Positions 1 through 5,775 of a DNA stretch of 6,477 bases are shown here, in pieces. Source of the DNA: Micrococcaceae bacterium UBA3381 (GTDB taxonomy: Bacteria; Actinomycetota; Actinomycetes; Actinomycetales; Micrococcaceae). Location of the stretch: positions 1,713-8,189 of the forward strand of contig DEPX01000157.1 in assembly GCA_002358975.1 (NCBI GenBank), read 5' to 3'. The position numbers and the translations under genes are program-made. Each line of letters opens with the position of its first letter. Within the stretch, counting starts at the first letter, position 1. A model generated the notes under the pieces. The model was not told the origin of the DNA, ran no database searches, and worked only from the letters and a program-made list of their open reading frames with translations.

Positions 1-37
1 TGCGCCTCAATAGTCCCTAGTATGTGAAAGAGGTCCT

Positions 38-1267
38 ATGACCACATCGTTGCCGGGCAATGAACAACCGGAATACCAACTCACTGACGCCCTAGACATT
101 GACTACTATGGTGTCTTCGCCGATATCTCCGAGGCTGACCGAACCATGTGGCAGCGTGCCCGTGAATTTGGTGAAGCTCATGTCGAGACCATGCGTGCAG
201 GCTGGAACGCACACCACTATCCGCTAGAAGTAGCCCAAGCTATGGGCGAAGCCGGACTCATCAATGACGGCGTCGACCACCCAGACATTGAAAAAATTTC
301 ACCGCTGGCTGCAGGTCTAGTCAACATGGAACTCTCGCGAATTGACGGGTCTTTAGGCACCATCCTGGCAGTCCAAGGTGGGCTGGCCCTTCGCACCATC
401 ACCATGTTTGGCACAGCCGAGCAACAGTCGAAGTACATCAAACCGATTGTTGACGTTGAGATGCCAGCGGCTTTTGGCCTGACCGAGCCCGACCACGGTT
501 CTGATTCAACCGGGCTGGATACCACGGCAACTCGTCAAACGGATGGGTCATATAAGATCCGTGGTTCCAAACGCTGGATCGGTAACGGCTCAGCCGGTGG
601 GATCACCATCACCTTTGCCCGCGTGCATGATGAAGGTGCCGATGATCACGGTAAGGTGCGTGGCTTTATCGTGCCGCAGGATGCCAAAGGGTATACCGGT
701 ACGCCTATCCGGCATAAGGGTTCTTTGCGAGCTATAGATCAAGCCGATATTTATTATGACGACGTCCACGTTGACGCCGATGCGCTGGTGGAGGGCGTAA
801 AGTCCTTCCGTGAAGTATCACAGGTGCTCTACGCGACCCGTCTTGGGGTTGCCTGGTCCGCACTTGGGCACGCCACCGCCGCATTTGAATCCGCGTTGGC
901 GTATGCGACACAGCGTAAACAATTCGGCAAATACCTGGCTGAACACCAGATGGTCCAAGAACGCCTTACTCGGATGCTATCCGAGCTGGTCTCGATGCAA
1001 CTGTACATGGTTCGCGTGGCGGAACTTGAAACAGCCGGGAAGCTGAAACCCACCCAGGCTGCACTGGCTAAATATAACAACACCCGCACCGCTCGCCGTA
1101 TCGCCGCCGATGCTCGTGACATGCTGGGTGGCAATGGGATTTTGATTGAAAATAGTGTGATCCAACATATGGCAGATATTGAAGGTATCCATACCTATGA
1201 AGGCACAGAATCTGTCCAAGCGCTTCTGGTTGGTCGAGATATTACCGGTTACGGAGCATTCGCCTAA
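38..1267 (+). CDS. Acyl-CoA dehydrogenase, glutaryl-CoA dehydrogenase/ACX4-like branch
   Basis: This 409-residue protein is a full-length FAD-dependent acyl-CoA dehydrogenase, the family that puts an alpha,beta double bond into acyl-CoA thioesters in the cytoplasm and passes electrons to ETF. Seen in the sequence: an N-terminal helical domain (about 15-140), the FAD/substrate motif FGLTEPDHGSDSTG (146-159), the C-terminal helical domain with QRKQFGKYL (292-300), DMLGGNGI (361-368), and TYEGTES (386-392) with the expected catalytic base Glu388. The ending GRDITGYGAFA is typical of the glutaryl-CoA dehydrogenase branch. The arginine that binds the glutaryl carboxylate in true glutaryl-CoA dehydrogenases (motif RVDSxYRS) appears to be Gly here (RIDGSLGT, 101-108), so a non-glutaryl, possibly short-chain substrate is more likely. 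The start has GAAAGAGG about 5 bases upstream. It stands alone and is closed by an inverted-repeat terminator. Family assignment is firm; substrate is unknown. Confidence 0.95.
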   Translation: MTTSLPGNEQPEYQLTDALDIDYYGVFADISEADRTMWQRAREFGEAHVETMRAGWNAHHYPLEVAQAMGEAGLINDGVDHPDIEKISPLAAGLVNMELSRIDGSLGTILAVQGGLALRTITMFGTAEQQSKYIKPIVDVEMPAAFGLTEPDHGSDSTGLDTTATRQTDGSYKIRGSKRWIGNGSAGGITITFARVHDEGADDHGKVRGFIVPQDAKGYTGTPIRHKGSLRAIDQADIYYDDVHVDADALVEGVKSFREVSQVLYATRLGVAWSALGHATAAFESALAYATQRKQFGKYLAEHQMVQERLTRMLSELVSMQLYMVRVAELETAGKLKPTQAALAKYNNTRTARRIAADARDMLGGNGILIENSVIQHMADIEGIHTYEGTESVQALLVGRDITGYGAFA

Positions 1268-1299
1268 ATAGTACAGTCTGGTCCTGTATTTCGGTACGT

Positions 1300-1355
1300 A
1301 AAAGTCGGGGTTGGTTTTTTCACCCAAATTTAGTGTAAAACCAACCCCGACTTTT
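1300..1355. terminator. Bidirectional intrinsic terminator, 19-bp perfect stem
   Basis: AAAAGTCGGGGTTGGTTTT at 1300-1318 is the exact reverse complement of 1337-1355, with an 18-base loop. The GC-rich core is flanked by A runs on one side and T runs on the other, so it reads as a terminator on both strands. It lies 32 bases after the acyl-CoA dehydrogenase stop and 46 bases beyond the end of the leftward small membrane protein gene, so it probably serves both convergent genes. Confidence 0.9.
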
Positions 1356-1401
1356 GTTGATCAGATTCTAAAATTGAATATCAAACACTGACGTCACGAC
1401 G

Positions 1402-1560
1402 CTAAGGCCGTCTGCCCGCGCTTGCTGCACTCCGCACTATCCACATAATGACGGAAAATACTGCAAGAATGACGCCAAGCCAGATAAGTAATTTAGCGGC
1501 TTGGATAAATACGCCCAACAGAATCATGACAATCCCGACCGCAATAAGTAAAAGCCACAT
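1402..1560 (-). CDS. Small two-helix membrane protein (52 aa)
   Basis: A short minus-strand gene. The protein starts MWLLLIAVGIVMILLGVF and ends RSAASAGRRP. It has two hydrophobic segments (about residues 2-19 and 27-44) separated by a short QAAK turn, and a basic tail, as expected of a small inner-membrane hairpin protein. Coding status rests on a clear Shine-Dalgarno (AAGGAG, minus strand, 1569-1574), an uninterrupted frame and a very regular hydrophobic pattern. A second ATG lies two codons upstream (1564-1566) but is only 2 bases from the Shine-Dalgarno; the chosen ATG is 8 bases away. No named family is recognised. It lies between terminators and next to a KGG stress gene on the same strand, so a role in stress or envelope physiology is possible but is inference only. 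Confidence 0.75.
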   Translation of the reverse strand: MWLLLIAVGIVMILLGVFIQAAKLLIWLGVILAVFSVIMWIVRSAASAGRRP

Positions 1561-1568
1561 AACCATGT

Positions 1569-1574
1569 CTCCTT
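1569..1574 (-). promoter_or_regulatory. Shine-Dalgarno of the 52-aa membrane protein
   Basis: AAGGAG on the minus strand. It is 2 bases from one ATG (1564-1566) and 8 bases from the next in-frame ATG (1558-1560). The spacing favours the second as the true start. Confidence 0.65.
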
Positions 1575-1683
1575 AAGGCTCGGCGGTAATCATGTTGATA
1601 AGTTTTAGTCTAAAAGAGACCGGATAATTTGAACATAGCCGATATAAGTGTGCCTTTCCACAAAAGTCGGGATCCACTATGTG

Positions 1684-1698
1684 GCACAACATTGTGTA
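1684..1698. repeat. Palindromic site GCACAA-CA-TTGTGTA
   Basis: CACAA and TTGTG form 5-bp inverted arms around a 2-base centre. The same half sites occur, without the spacer, at 2164-2176. It lies about 120 bases upstream of the 52-aa membrane protein gene (minus strand) and just past the end of the KGG gene. Function unknown; it could be an operator or chance. Confidence 0.3.
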
Positions 1699-1708
1699 GG
1701 CAAACAAC

Positions 1709-1735
1709 CAGCGGGAGGAATTGTTCCTCCCGCTG
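1709..1735 (-). terminator. Hairpin downstream of the KGG stress gene
   Basis: CAGCGGGAGGAA at 1709-1720 pairs perfectly with TTCCTCCCGCTG at 1724-1735, a 12-bp GC-rich stem with a 3-base loop. It begins 26 bases past the stop of the leftward KGG gene. On the minus strand it is followed by GTTGTTTG, a weak T-rich tract, so it is probably that gene's terminator. Confidence 0.75.
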
Positions 1736-1761
1736 ATCTCAAGTGAGGTTATGTAGCGGAA

Positions 1762-2019
1762 TTAGGAATGCCGCCCGCCTTTGGCTTTATCTTCTTTTGA
1801 TTGAGCCTCAGCGCCTTTTTTACCTGCTTCGTGTGGGTCTGCGCCCTCAGATTGGTCGAAACGGCCGGGGCTTTGCTCGCCACCTTTTTTACCGGCTTCA
1901 TGAGGGTCTACACCCTCGGATGCGCCGAATTGTCCGGGACTTTGTTCCCCGCCCTTCTGGGCTTGTTTCTCTGTATCGTCTCGATTTCCGAATTGTCCTG
2001 GGTTGTTTTTGTCAGCCAT
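1762..2019 (-). CDS. KGG-repeat (GsiB-like) hydrophilic stress protein
   Basis: An 85-residue, strongly hydrophilic protein with no hydrophobic core or cysteine. It resembles the stress-induced KGG repeat family (B. subtilis GsiB and relatives), which are disordered, cytoplasmic and linked to desiccation, salt or general stress. Seen directly: a leading NPGQFGN segment (6-12), then two 23-residue repeats beginning KGGEQSPG at residues 22 and 45, each containing SEGxDPHEAGK, then a charged tail (EAQSKEDKAKGGRHS). The frame stays open upstream to 2391, but that extension is not protein-like. The start at 2019 has a near-ideal AAGGAGG 5 bases upstream. The gene is transcribed leftward and followed by a hairpin terminator. 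Family call is good; the biochemical role of such proteins is poorly defined. Confidence 0.9.
   Translation of the reverse strand: MADKNNPGQFGNRDDTEKQAQKGGEQSPGQFGASEGVDPHEAGKKGGEQSPGRFDQSEGADPHEAGKKGAEAQSKEDKAKGGRHS
1819..1956 (-). repeat. Tandem 69-bp coding repeat (2 x 23 residues) in the KGG gene
   Basis: Residues 22-44 and 45-67 of the KGG protein align without gaps, differing only at Q/R, G/D, A/Q and V/A. A third, degenerate copy of the PGQF part lies at residues 7-10. This shows expansion by in-frame duplication. Confidence 0.85.
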
Positions 2020-2024
2020 TACAA

Positions 2025-2031
2025 CCTCCTT
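2025..2031 (-). promoter_or_regulatory. Shine-Dalgarno AAGGAGG of the KGG gene
   Basis: Reads AAGGAGG on the minus strand, 5 bases before the ATG at 2019. It fixes the start inside a longer open frame. Confidence 0.85.
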
Positions 2032-2053
2032 CTGGAGTTGCGGATGTGCCGGA

Positions 2054-2081
2054 GCACAATATGAAGCAACCTGCTTCGTGC
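2054..2081 (-). promoter_or_regulatory. Stem-loop in the leader of the KGG gene
   Basis: GAAGCA (2063-2068) and TGCTTC (2072-2077) pair around a 3-base loop. GCAC (2054-2057) and GTGC (2078-2081) extend the stem past a 5-base bulge. A further small hairpin, CCAGG/CCTGG, lies at 2085-2100. Both would fall in the 5' untranslated leader and end about 20 bases before the Shine-Dalgarno. A regulatory role is inference; no known riboswitch is recognised. Confidence 0.35.
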
Positions 2082-2144
2082 ACACCAGGCTAAAACCTGG
2101 GCTACTCACAAACAACATCCCCCGAAAAGACACCTGATCGTAGG

Positions 2145-2173
2145 ATTTTACAAAAATACTGAAGCACAATTGT
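2145..2173 (-). promoter_or_regulatory. Possible promoter of the KGG gene
   Basis: On the minus strand TAAAAT (2145-2150) is a good -10 hexamer. 17 bases upstream lies ACAATT (2168-2173), a poor -35. This would give a leader of about 120 bases. No clear SigB-type (GTTT...GGGTA) pair was found by eye. Confidence 0.3.
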
Positions 2174-2176
2174 GTA
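2164..2176. repeat. Palindromic site GCACAATTGTGTA
   Basis: CACAATTGTG (2165-2174) is a perfect 10-bp palindrome. It overlaps the proposed -35 of the KGG gene, and the same half sites with a 2-base spacer occur at 1684-1698. It is well placed for an operator, but this is unproven. Confidence 0.35.
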
Positions 2177-2680
2177 AAAATAGTGGCGCAAGAGTCTCGA
2201 CTATTCACACCTCTTGTCCTAACCCGCGACGTCACACACGGTTTATTAGGGCACCTAGCCGGAGGAATCTGGGCAAGCAGTAGGGCCGGCGCACCAGCAT
2301 TTTGGTCCGATTGATACCCGGTACCAGGCTTCAAGATGGGTGCTTTGATGAGAGGCTGAATAATCCGGATAGCTGCAACGGCTCGAAGCACTCGGGCTCA
2401 ATAGTGCTTTACTCAGGGAAGCTCTCACAGTGGCTTTCAGGCCATGTCAGCCCATGATCGGGAACTGAGTGTAAGAGAGGAAAGCCAGTCAAGTTTTCTG
2501 TGGTCACTTACTTAGCAAGGACAAAGGACGGTACCGGTGGCTATTGTTCATCAATTGGCAAGCACCTGGTGCGTGGGAGAAACCAGACCCACTTGGCACA
2601 AGCCTGGCTTCGGACAGGGCCTGCTCTTTAGAAACGTTCAGAGCATTGTTAGCGTGAAAACCAAGTACCTGCAGATCGGA

Positions 2681-2685
2681 AGGAG
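2681..2685 (+). promoter_or_regulatory. Shine-Dalgarno deciding the ChaB-protein start
   Basis: AGGAG (part of GGAAGGAG) directly abuts an ATG at 2686 and is 9 bases from the in-frame ATG at 2695. The spacing selects 2695. Confidence 0.75.
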
Positions 2686-2694
2686 ATGGCTATC

Positions 2695-3120
2695 ATGCCG
2701 AAGACCAGTAAATCAGGCGACGCAAAGAAATCTGAACTTCCTGAAACACTCAAGCGTGCAGACGAAAAGGCGCAACGGACCTTCGCCAAAGCGTATGACT
2801 CGGCAATGGATGAATACAACGACGAAGAACGCGCCCACCGGGTGGCTTACGATGCGTTGAAGCACACCCACGAAAAGGTCGGCGACCGCTGGCAACCTAA
2901 AGAAGGCTCATCTGGGCCATCCGATGCCCAAAGTGCCGGTGGCCAGGATACTAATAGGCCCACAGCCGGTGGCGTAGACGCGAACGCTTCGAAAGAGCAC
3001 TTATACGAACAAGCACAGAAACTGGACGTAAAAGGTCGTTCGAATATGAATAAAGACGAATTAGTCGAAGCGTTGGAAAAAGAAAGCAACCGCCGAACAT
3101 CTAAAAAATCGAACTCGTAG
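2695..3120 (+). CDS. ChaB domain protein with C-terminal Rho_N-like domain
   Basis: A 141-residue soluble, highly charged protein. Residues about 13-70 (SELPETLKRADEKAQ, then FAKAYDSAMDEYND and HRVAYDALKHTHEKVGDRW) match the ChaB family, small proteins of unclear function encoded near cation transport genes in E. coli and found alone in many bacteria. Residues 71-98 form a Gly/Ser/Ala-rich linker. Residues 99-130 (KEHLYEQAQKLDVKGRS, then MNKDELVEALEKE) resemble the Rho N-terminal/SAP-like helical motif that can bind nucleic acid, and a basic tail (RRTSKK) follows. This ChaB-linker-Rho_N layout is common in actinobacteria. The start at 2695 is preferred over 2686 because of Shine-Dalgarno spacing. 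The gene lies 49 bases upstream of a stress-type dehydrogenase on the same strand, probably as one operon. The domain call is firm; function is unknown, with nucleic-acid binding inferred. Confidence 0.9.
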   Translation: MPKTSKSGDAKKSELPETLKRADEKAQRTFAKAYDSAMDEYNDEERAHRVAYDALKHTHEKVGDRWQPKEGSSGPSDAQSAGGQDTNRPTAGGVDANASKEHLYEQAQKLDVKGRSNMNKDELVEALEKESNRRTSKKSNS

Positions 3121-3156
3121 TTTCTAGTACTTATTGCACAGGCATTACAGCTGCAT

Positions 3157-3162
3157 AGGAGG
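3157..3162 (+). promoter_or_regulatory. Shine-Dalgarno AGGAGG of the SDR gene
   Basis: AGGAGG lies 7 bases before the ATG at 3170. It rules out the upstream in-frame TTG at 3134 as the start. Confidence 0.85.
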
Positions 3163-3169
3163 TTGCGTT

Positions 3170-4069
3170 ATGTCACAACACGATCAGCTGACATTTCAGG
3201 ACCCAGCTAAACGGTATCCAGAGATCTCCCCACCGGAACAAGAACAGCCTGAGCCCGGCTTTGAAACCGAAATAACTCCCAAACCTGACCATGGCGAAGA
3301 GACCTATCGCGGCACAGGGCGTCTGGAAGGACGCAAAGCGCTAATTACCGGTGCGGACTCCGGAATCGGCGCAGCTGTGGCAATAGCTTTCGCTCGGGAA
3401 GGTGCTGATGTTGCCTTGAACTTCCTTCCATCCGAGGAGGAAGATGCCCAGCACGTTATCGATGTAATTCGCGATACGGGACGTGCAGCCGTGGCTTTGC
3501 CCGGGGACGTCAGGGACAAAGATTTCTGCGACCAGTTGGTTGAGGATGCCGTCAACGAACTTGGCGGACTTGACGCTTTGGTGAATAACGCAGGCAAACA
3601 AGTTATTTCAGAAAGTGTTGCCGAACTGCCTGATGATCAGTGGGTAGAAACGTTCGAGACGAATATCTTTGGCATGTTCCGAATTACTAAGGCCGCTCTG
3701 AAACACTTGCCGGCTGGTTCTACCATCGTCAACACTACGTCCATTCAAGGATACAATCCCAGCCCAGTGCTGATCGACTACGCTTCAACAAAGGCAGCGA
3801 TCAATAATTTCAGTAAGGGTCTAGGCCAACAGTTGGCTGCCAAGGGTATCCGGGTCAATGCGGTAGCCCCCGGGCCAATCTGGACTCCTATTCAACCGTC
3901 ACAAGGTCAACCAAAAGAAAAACTGCCGTATTTTGGTCAGGACACACCGCTTGGACGAGCTGGTCAACCGGCTGAAATAGCGCCGGCTTTTGTTTTTCTA
4001 ACCTCACCAGAATCTAGCTACGTGATAGGAGAGACCCTGCATGTAAACGGTGGCACGCCTACCCCATAA
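3170..4069 (+). CDS. SDR family oxidoreductase, YghA/general-stress type
   Basis: A 299-residue NAD(P)-dependent short-chain dehydrogenase/reductase. Seen: the cofactor motif TGADSGIG (60-67), Asp113 in GDV, NNAG (139-142), and the catalytic tetrad Asn165 (FETNIFG), Ser191 (TTSIQGYN), Tyr204 and Lys208 (YASTK). The family segment IRVNAVAPGPIWTP (227-240) and the C-terminal ETLHVNGG are also present. The extra 50 or so N-terminal residues, rich in Pro and Glu (YPEISPPEQEQPEPG), are typical of the YghA/YhdF/GSP39 subgroup, many of which belong to general stress regulons. The substrate is not known; sugars, alcohols or aldehydes are possible. It lies 49 bases after the ChaB gene on the same strand and ends 17 bases from the convergent CPBP gene, with no clear terminator in the gap. 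Confidence 0.93.
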   Translation: MSQHDQLTFQDPAKRYPEISPPEQEQPEPGFETEITPKPDHGEETYRGTGRLEGRKALITGADSGIGAAVAIAFAREGADVALNFLPSEEEDAQHVIDVIRDTGRAAVALPGDVRDKDFCDQLVEDAVNELGGLDALVNNAGKQVISESVAELPDDQWVETFETNIFGMFRITKAALKHLPAGSTIVNTTSIQGYNPSPVLIDYASTKAAINNFSKGLGQQLAAKGIRVNAVAPGPIWTPIQPSQGQPKEKLPYFGQDTPLGRAGQPAEIAPAFVFLTSPESSYVIGETLHVNGGTPTP

Positions 4070-4086
4070 GTGTCACGTCACGGTTT

Positions 4087-5085
4087 CTAGTGGTTGGAGC
4101 TTAATTCTGAGTAGTCGCTTGGCCAAGCTGTTTCTGGGTCGACGGTCGGCATTGGTGCTGGTTTGAATGATTTGGTACTGATGAGCACAATCAAAATTAC
4201 TGCTGTAACTAGCCAGCCGGTGGTACCGGTAATGCCGACATGCGCGGTATCGAAAGTGGTGTCTGCCGAGAACAACAGCGGTAGGCCGCCTGTGGCATTG
4301 AGCGTTGAATGACCAAGGGCAGCCGGCCACACGGAATTGGTGCGGATGGTAAGCCAGGCGAAGAGCCCGCCAATGAGTGTAGAGAAAATTACCATAAACA
4401 GCACGGACTGCCAGCCTGGTAATTGTGGATAATTATGGCCTAACAGGAGCACCGGGGTATGCCAGAGACCCCAAATTACACCTGTAATAAGAATGGTGGG
4501 CACTACGCCCAAGGGCAGTAATTGCGGTGTCAACCAACCGCGCCAACCGGTCTCTTCCCCCAGGGCGGGAAGCAAGTTAAGAAAGCAGGCCGCAAGTACC
4601 ACGTTAATGATTTGGGTGAAGAAAATGGTCTGGATGGGCATATCGCTCAGACCGGCATCGGCGAAAACTTGTCGTAGCCCTGAAAAATTGTTCAGATCAG
4701 CGTAATATAAGCCCATTGCCGAGGCGATTGGCAAGCTGAACAGACCAATACCAATAGGAAGCAAAAAAGCCAGTGCAAGATAGCCAAAAAGGCGTGGGAG
4801 CGGCCGGTGACGGCTAAACCCAAGGGTGCTTGCCCGTTGCCCTTTCGGACGGGTTTTGCGAACAATCAGCCAGGATACCAGTGCCGGTATGAACATCATG
4901 ACCACTACCACCGGGGTGTAGAGGCTCTGAAAGACTGCTGGGTCTTTGATGAAATACAACGGCAGCACAATAAGCCACGTGATGACGAAGGTGAAAATTA
5001 TGAACCAGGTAATTTGGCCCCACCGGATGTCAGCTCGTGAACACGGTGAACTAGGCAGTAATTGTGGTTTTAGTAGTTGGCTCAT
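4087..5085 (-). CDS. CPBP family intramembrane glutamic endopeptidase
   Basis: A 332-residue polytopic membrane protein of the CPBP (CAAX protease and bacteriocin-processing, formerly Abi) family. The conserved motifs are intact: EETGWRGW (177-184; Glu177, Glu178 and Arg182), WGLWHTP (205-211; His209) and LGHSTLNA (257-264; His259 and Asn263). Several hydrophobic helices are visible (about 24-45, 57-76, 99-127, 152-176, 191-205, 227-247, 289-304), ending in a hydrophilic tail. Such proteins cleave within membranes; bacterial roles include bacteriocin self-immunity and peptide maturation, and the substrate here is unknown. The gene starts 9 bases after the upstream GAP gene's stop and no Shine-Dalgarno lies in that gap, so translational coupling is likely. 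Its 3' end converges with the SDR gene. Confidence 0.92.
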   Translation of the reverse strand: MSQLLKPQLLPSSPCSRADIRWGQITWFIIFTFVITWLIVLPLYFIKDPAVFQSLYTPVVVVMMFIPALVSWLIVRKTRPKGQRASTLGFSRHRPLPRLFGYLALAFLLPIGIGLFSLPIASAMGLYYADLNNFSGLRQVFADAGLSDMPIQTIFFTQIINVVLAACFLNLLPALGEETGWRGWLTPQLLPLGVVPTILITGVIWGLWHTPVLLLGHNYPQLPGWQSVLFMVIFSTLIGGLFAWLTIRTNSVWPAALGHSTLNATGGLPLLFSADTTFDTAHVGITGTTGWLVTAVILIVLISTKSFKPAPMPTVDPETAWPSDYSELSSNH

Positions 5086-5094
5086 GGGGCGAGT

Positions 5095-5775
5095 TTAGAA
5101 CAGCCGGGCGATGATGAGCCACGCACCGATGACGATCGCCAACCAGGCGGTAAAGTTTGAGCCTGTCGTCGTCATCGTTTCGCGGGTCTTGGTCAGTAGT
5201 AGTTCGGTGTGCTGCGGGTAGCGGGTTCGAGCCCACGTCAGGATAGTGCCGGGCAGGATCATGATTACGTTATAGAACGCCAACCATATAAGTCCCCCTG
5301 CACCGTCCGGGCCGTTGGCAGCGATAAGACTGATGCCTACTAGATAGGGCCACATCGTAGCTGCCTCAACGAGGATGGCTAATAGTGCCAGCGTAGCTAC
5401 TGAACCGTGAGATTCTAGGGCCCTATCTCGTAACCGAGTGATGATCGTAGGCCCGGGTTTGGTTTCTCGCCGGGTGCGGAACAATCCAATGATTCCCATG
5501 AGCATAACGATCCCACCAAGTGCCATGGCGAACCGGTCTGCTAGTGGGCCCTGTAAGGTCGCTAAGTACGTGCTGATGAGTTGATTCGCCAACAAAAGCA
5601 CCGCAGCACCAAGCACCAGGTACGTTATGGCCGTGACCGTCAGATAGGTGACCATCCGCCGTGGCCGAAACGGTCCGGGACGAGCTAGTAGCCACAGCGG
5701 GATCAGTAGCGTCGACAGTGTGGAAGCGTCCAAAAAGGCTAAACCGGCCAGTGCCGCAATGATCGGTAAACTCAT
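5095..5775 (-). CDS. GAP family (SfLAP-like, LysE-superfamily) membrane protein
   Basis: A 226-residue protein with six predicted membrane helices (about 3-31, 42-70, 82-99, 124-153, 161-181 and 205-225). The first helix, AALAGLAFLDASTLSTLL, with a following LLARPG, and the EAATMWPYLVGI segment in helix 4 fit the actinobacterial GAP/SfLAP family, which is related to LysE-type exporters and includes the mycobacterial Sap proteins linked to lipid transport. The cargo cannot be predicted. The frame stays open to a TTG at 5805, but the ATG at 5775 is preferred, with GGAAAGG on the minus strand 4 bases upstream and the family-like start MSLPIIAALAG. It is first in a two-gene unit with the CPBP protease and divergent from the AAA+ gene. 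Confidence 0.82.
   Translation of the reverse strand: MSLPIIAALAGLAFLDASTLSTLLIPLWLLARPGPFRPRRMVTYLTVTAITYLVLGAAVLLLANQLISTYLATLQGPLADRFAMALGGIVMLMGIIGLFRTRRETKPGPTIITRLRDRALESHGSVATLALLAILVEAATMWPYLVGISLIAANGPDGAGGLIWLAFYNVIMILPGTILTWARTRYPQHTELLLTKTRETMTTTGSNFTAWLAIVIGAWLIIARLF

Larger units (their letters stand above)
2020..2694. other. 675-base intergenic region between divergent stress genes
   Basis: No convincing gene is seen here. It separates the leftward KGG gene from the rightward ChaB gene, so it must hold both promoters. The KGG side (2020-2180) has hairpins, a palindrome and a possible promoter, listed separately. The middle has a short frame from about 2184 (GTG) reading ESRLFTPLVLTRDV then HGLLGHLAGGIW, stopping at about 2313, with no Shine-Dalgarno. 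Further along, a frame from a GTG at 2537 overlaps the ChaB gene and has a composition unlike a normal protein. Either could be a worn remnant or chance. No tRNA or transposase remnant was recognised. Confidence 0.5.

Noticed and set aside
1603..1615. TTTTA-GTC-TAAAA inverted repeat upstream of the small membrane protein
   Set aside because: Only A/T pairs in short arms; expected by chance in an AT-rich spacer.
1743..2093. Plus-strand frames over the KGG gene
   Set aside because: They are antisense shadows of a low-complexity repeat gene; no Shine-Dalgarno and implausible composition.
2020..2391. N-terminal extension of the KGG frame to 209 residues
   Set aside because: The added part is rich in Cys, Pro and Ile with no family likeness, and the start at 2019 has a near-perfect Shine-Dalgarno at ideal spacing.
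2537..2860. Plus-strand frame of 107 residues overlapping the ChaB gene
   Set aside because: GTG start without a Shine-Dalgarno, and its second half is an out-of-frame reading of the well-supported ChaB gene.
3134..3169. TTG start extending the SDR by 12 residues
   Set aside because: The extension runs through the AGGAGG site that serves the ATG at 3170, and MHRHYSC is not family-like.
4117..4128. Palindrome GCTTGGCCAAGC as a terminator for the convergent SDR and CPBP genes
   Set aside because: It lies inside the CPBP coding sequence, has no loop bases of its own and lacks a T run, so it is more likely a chance palindrome.
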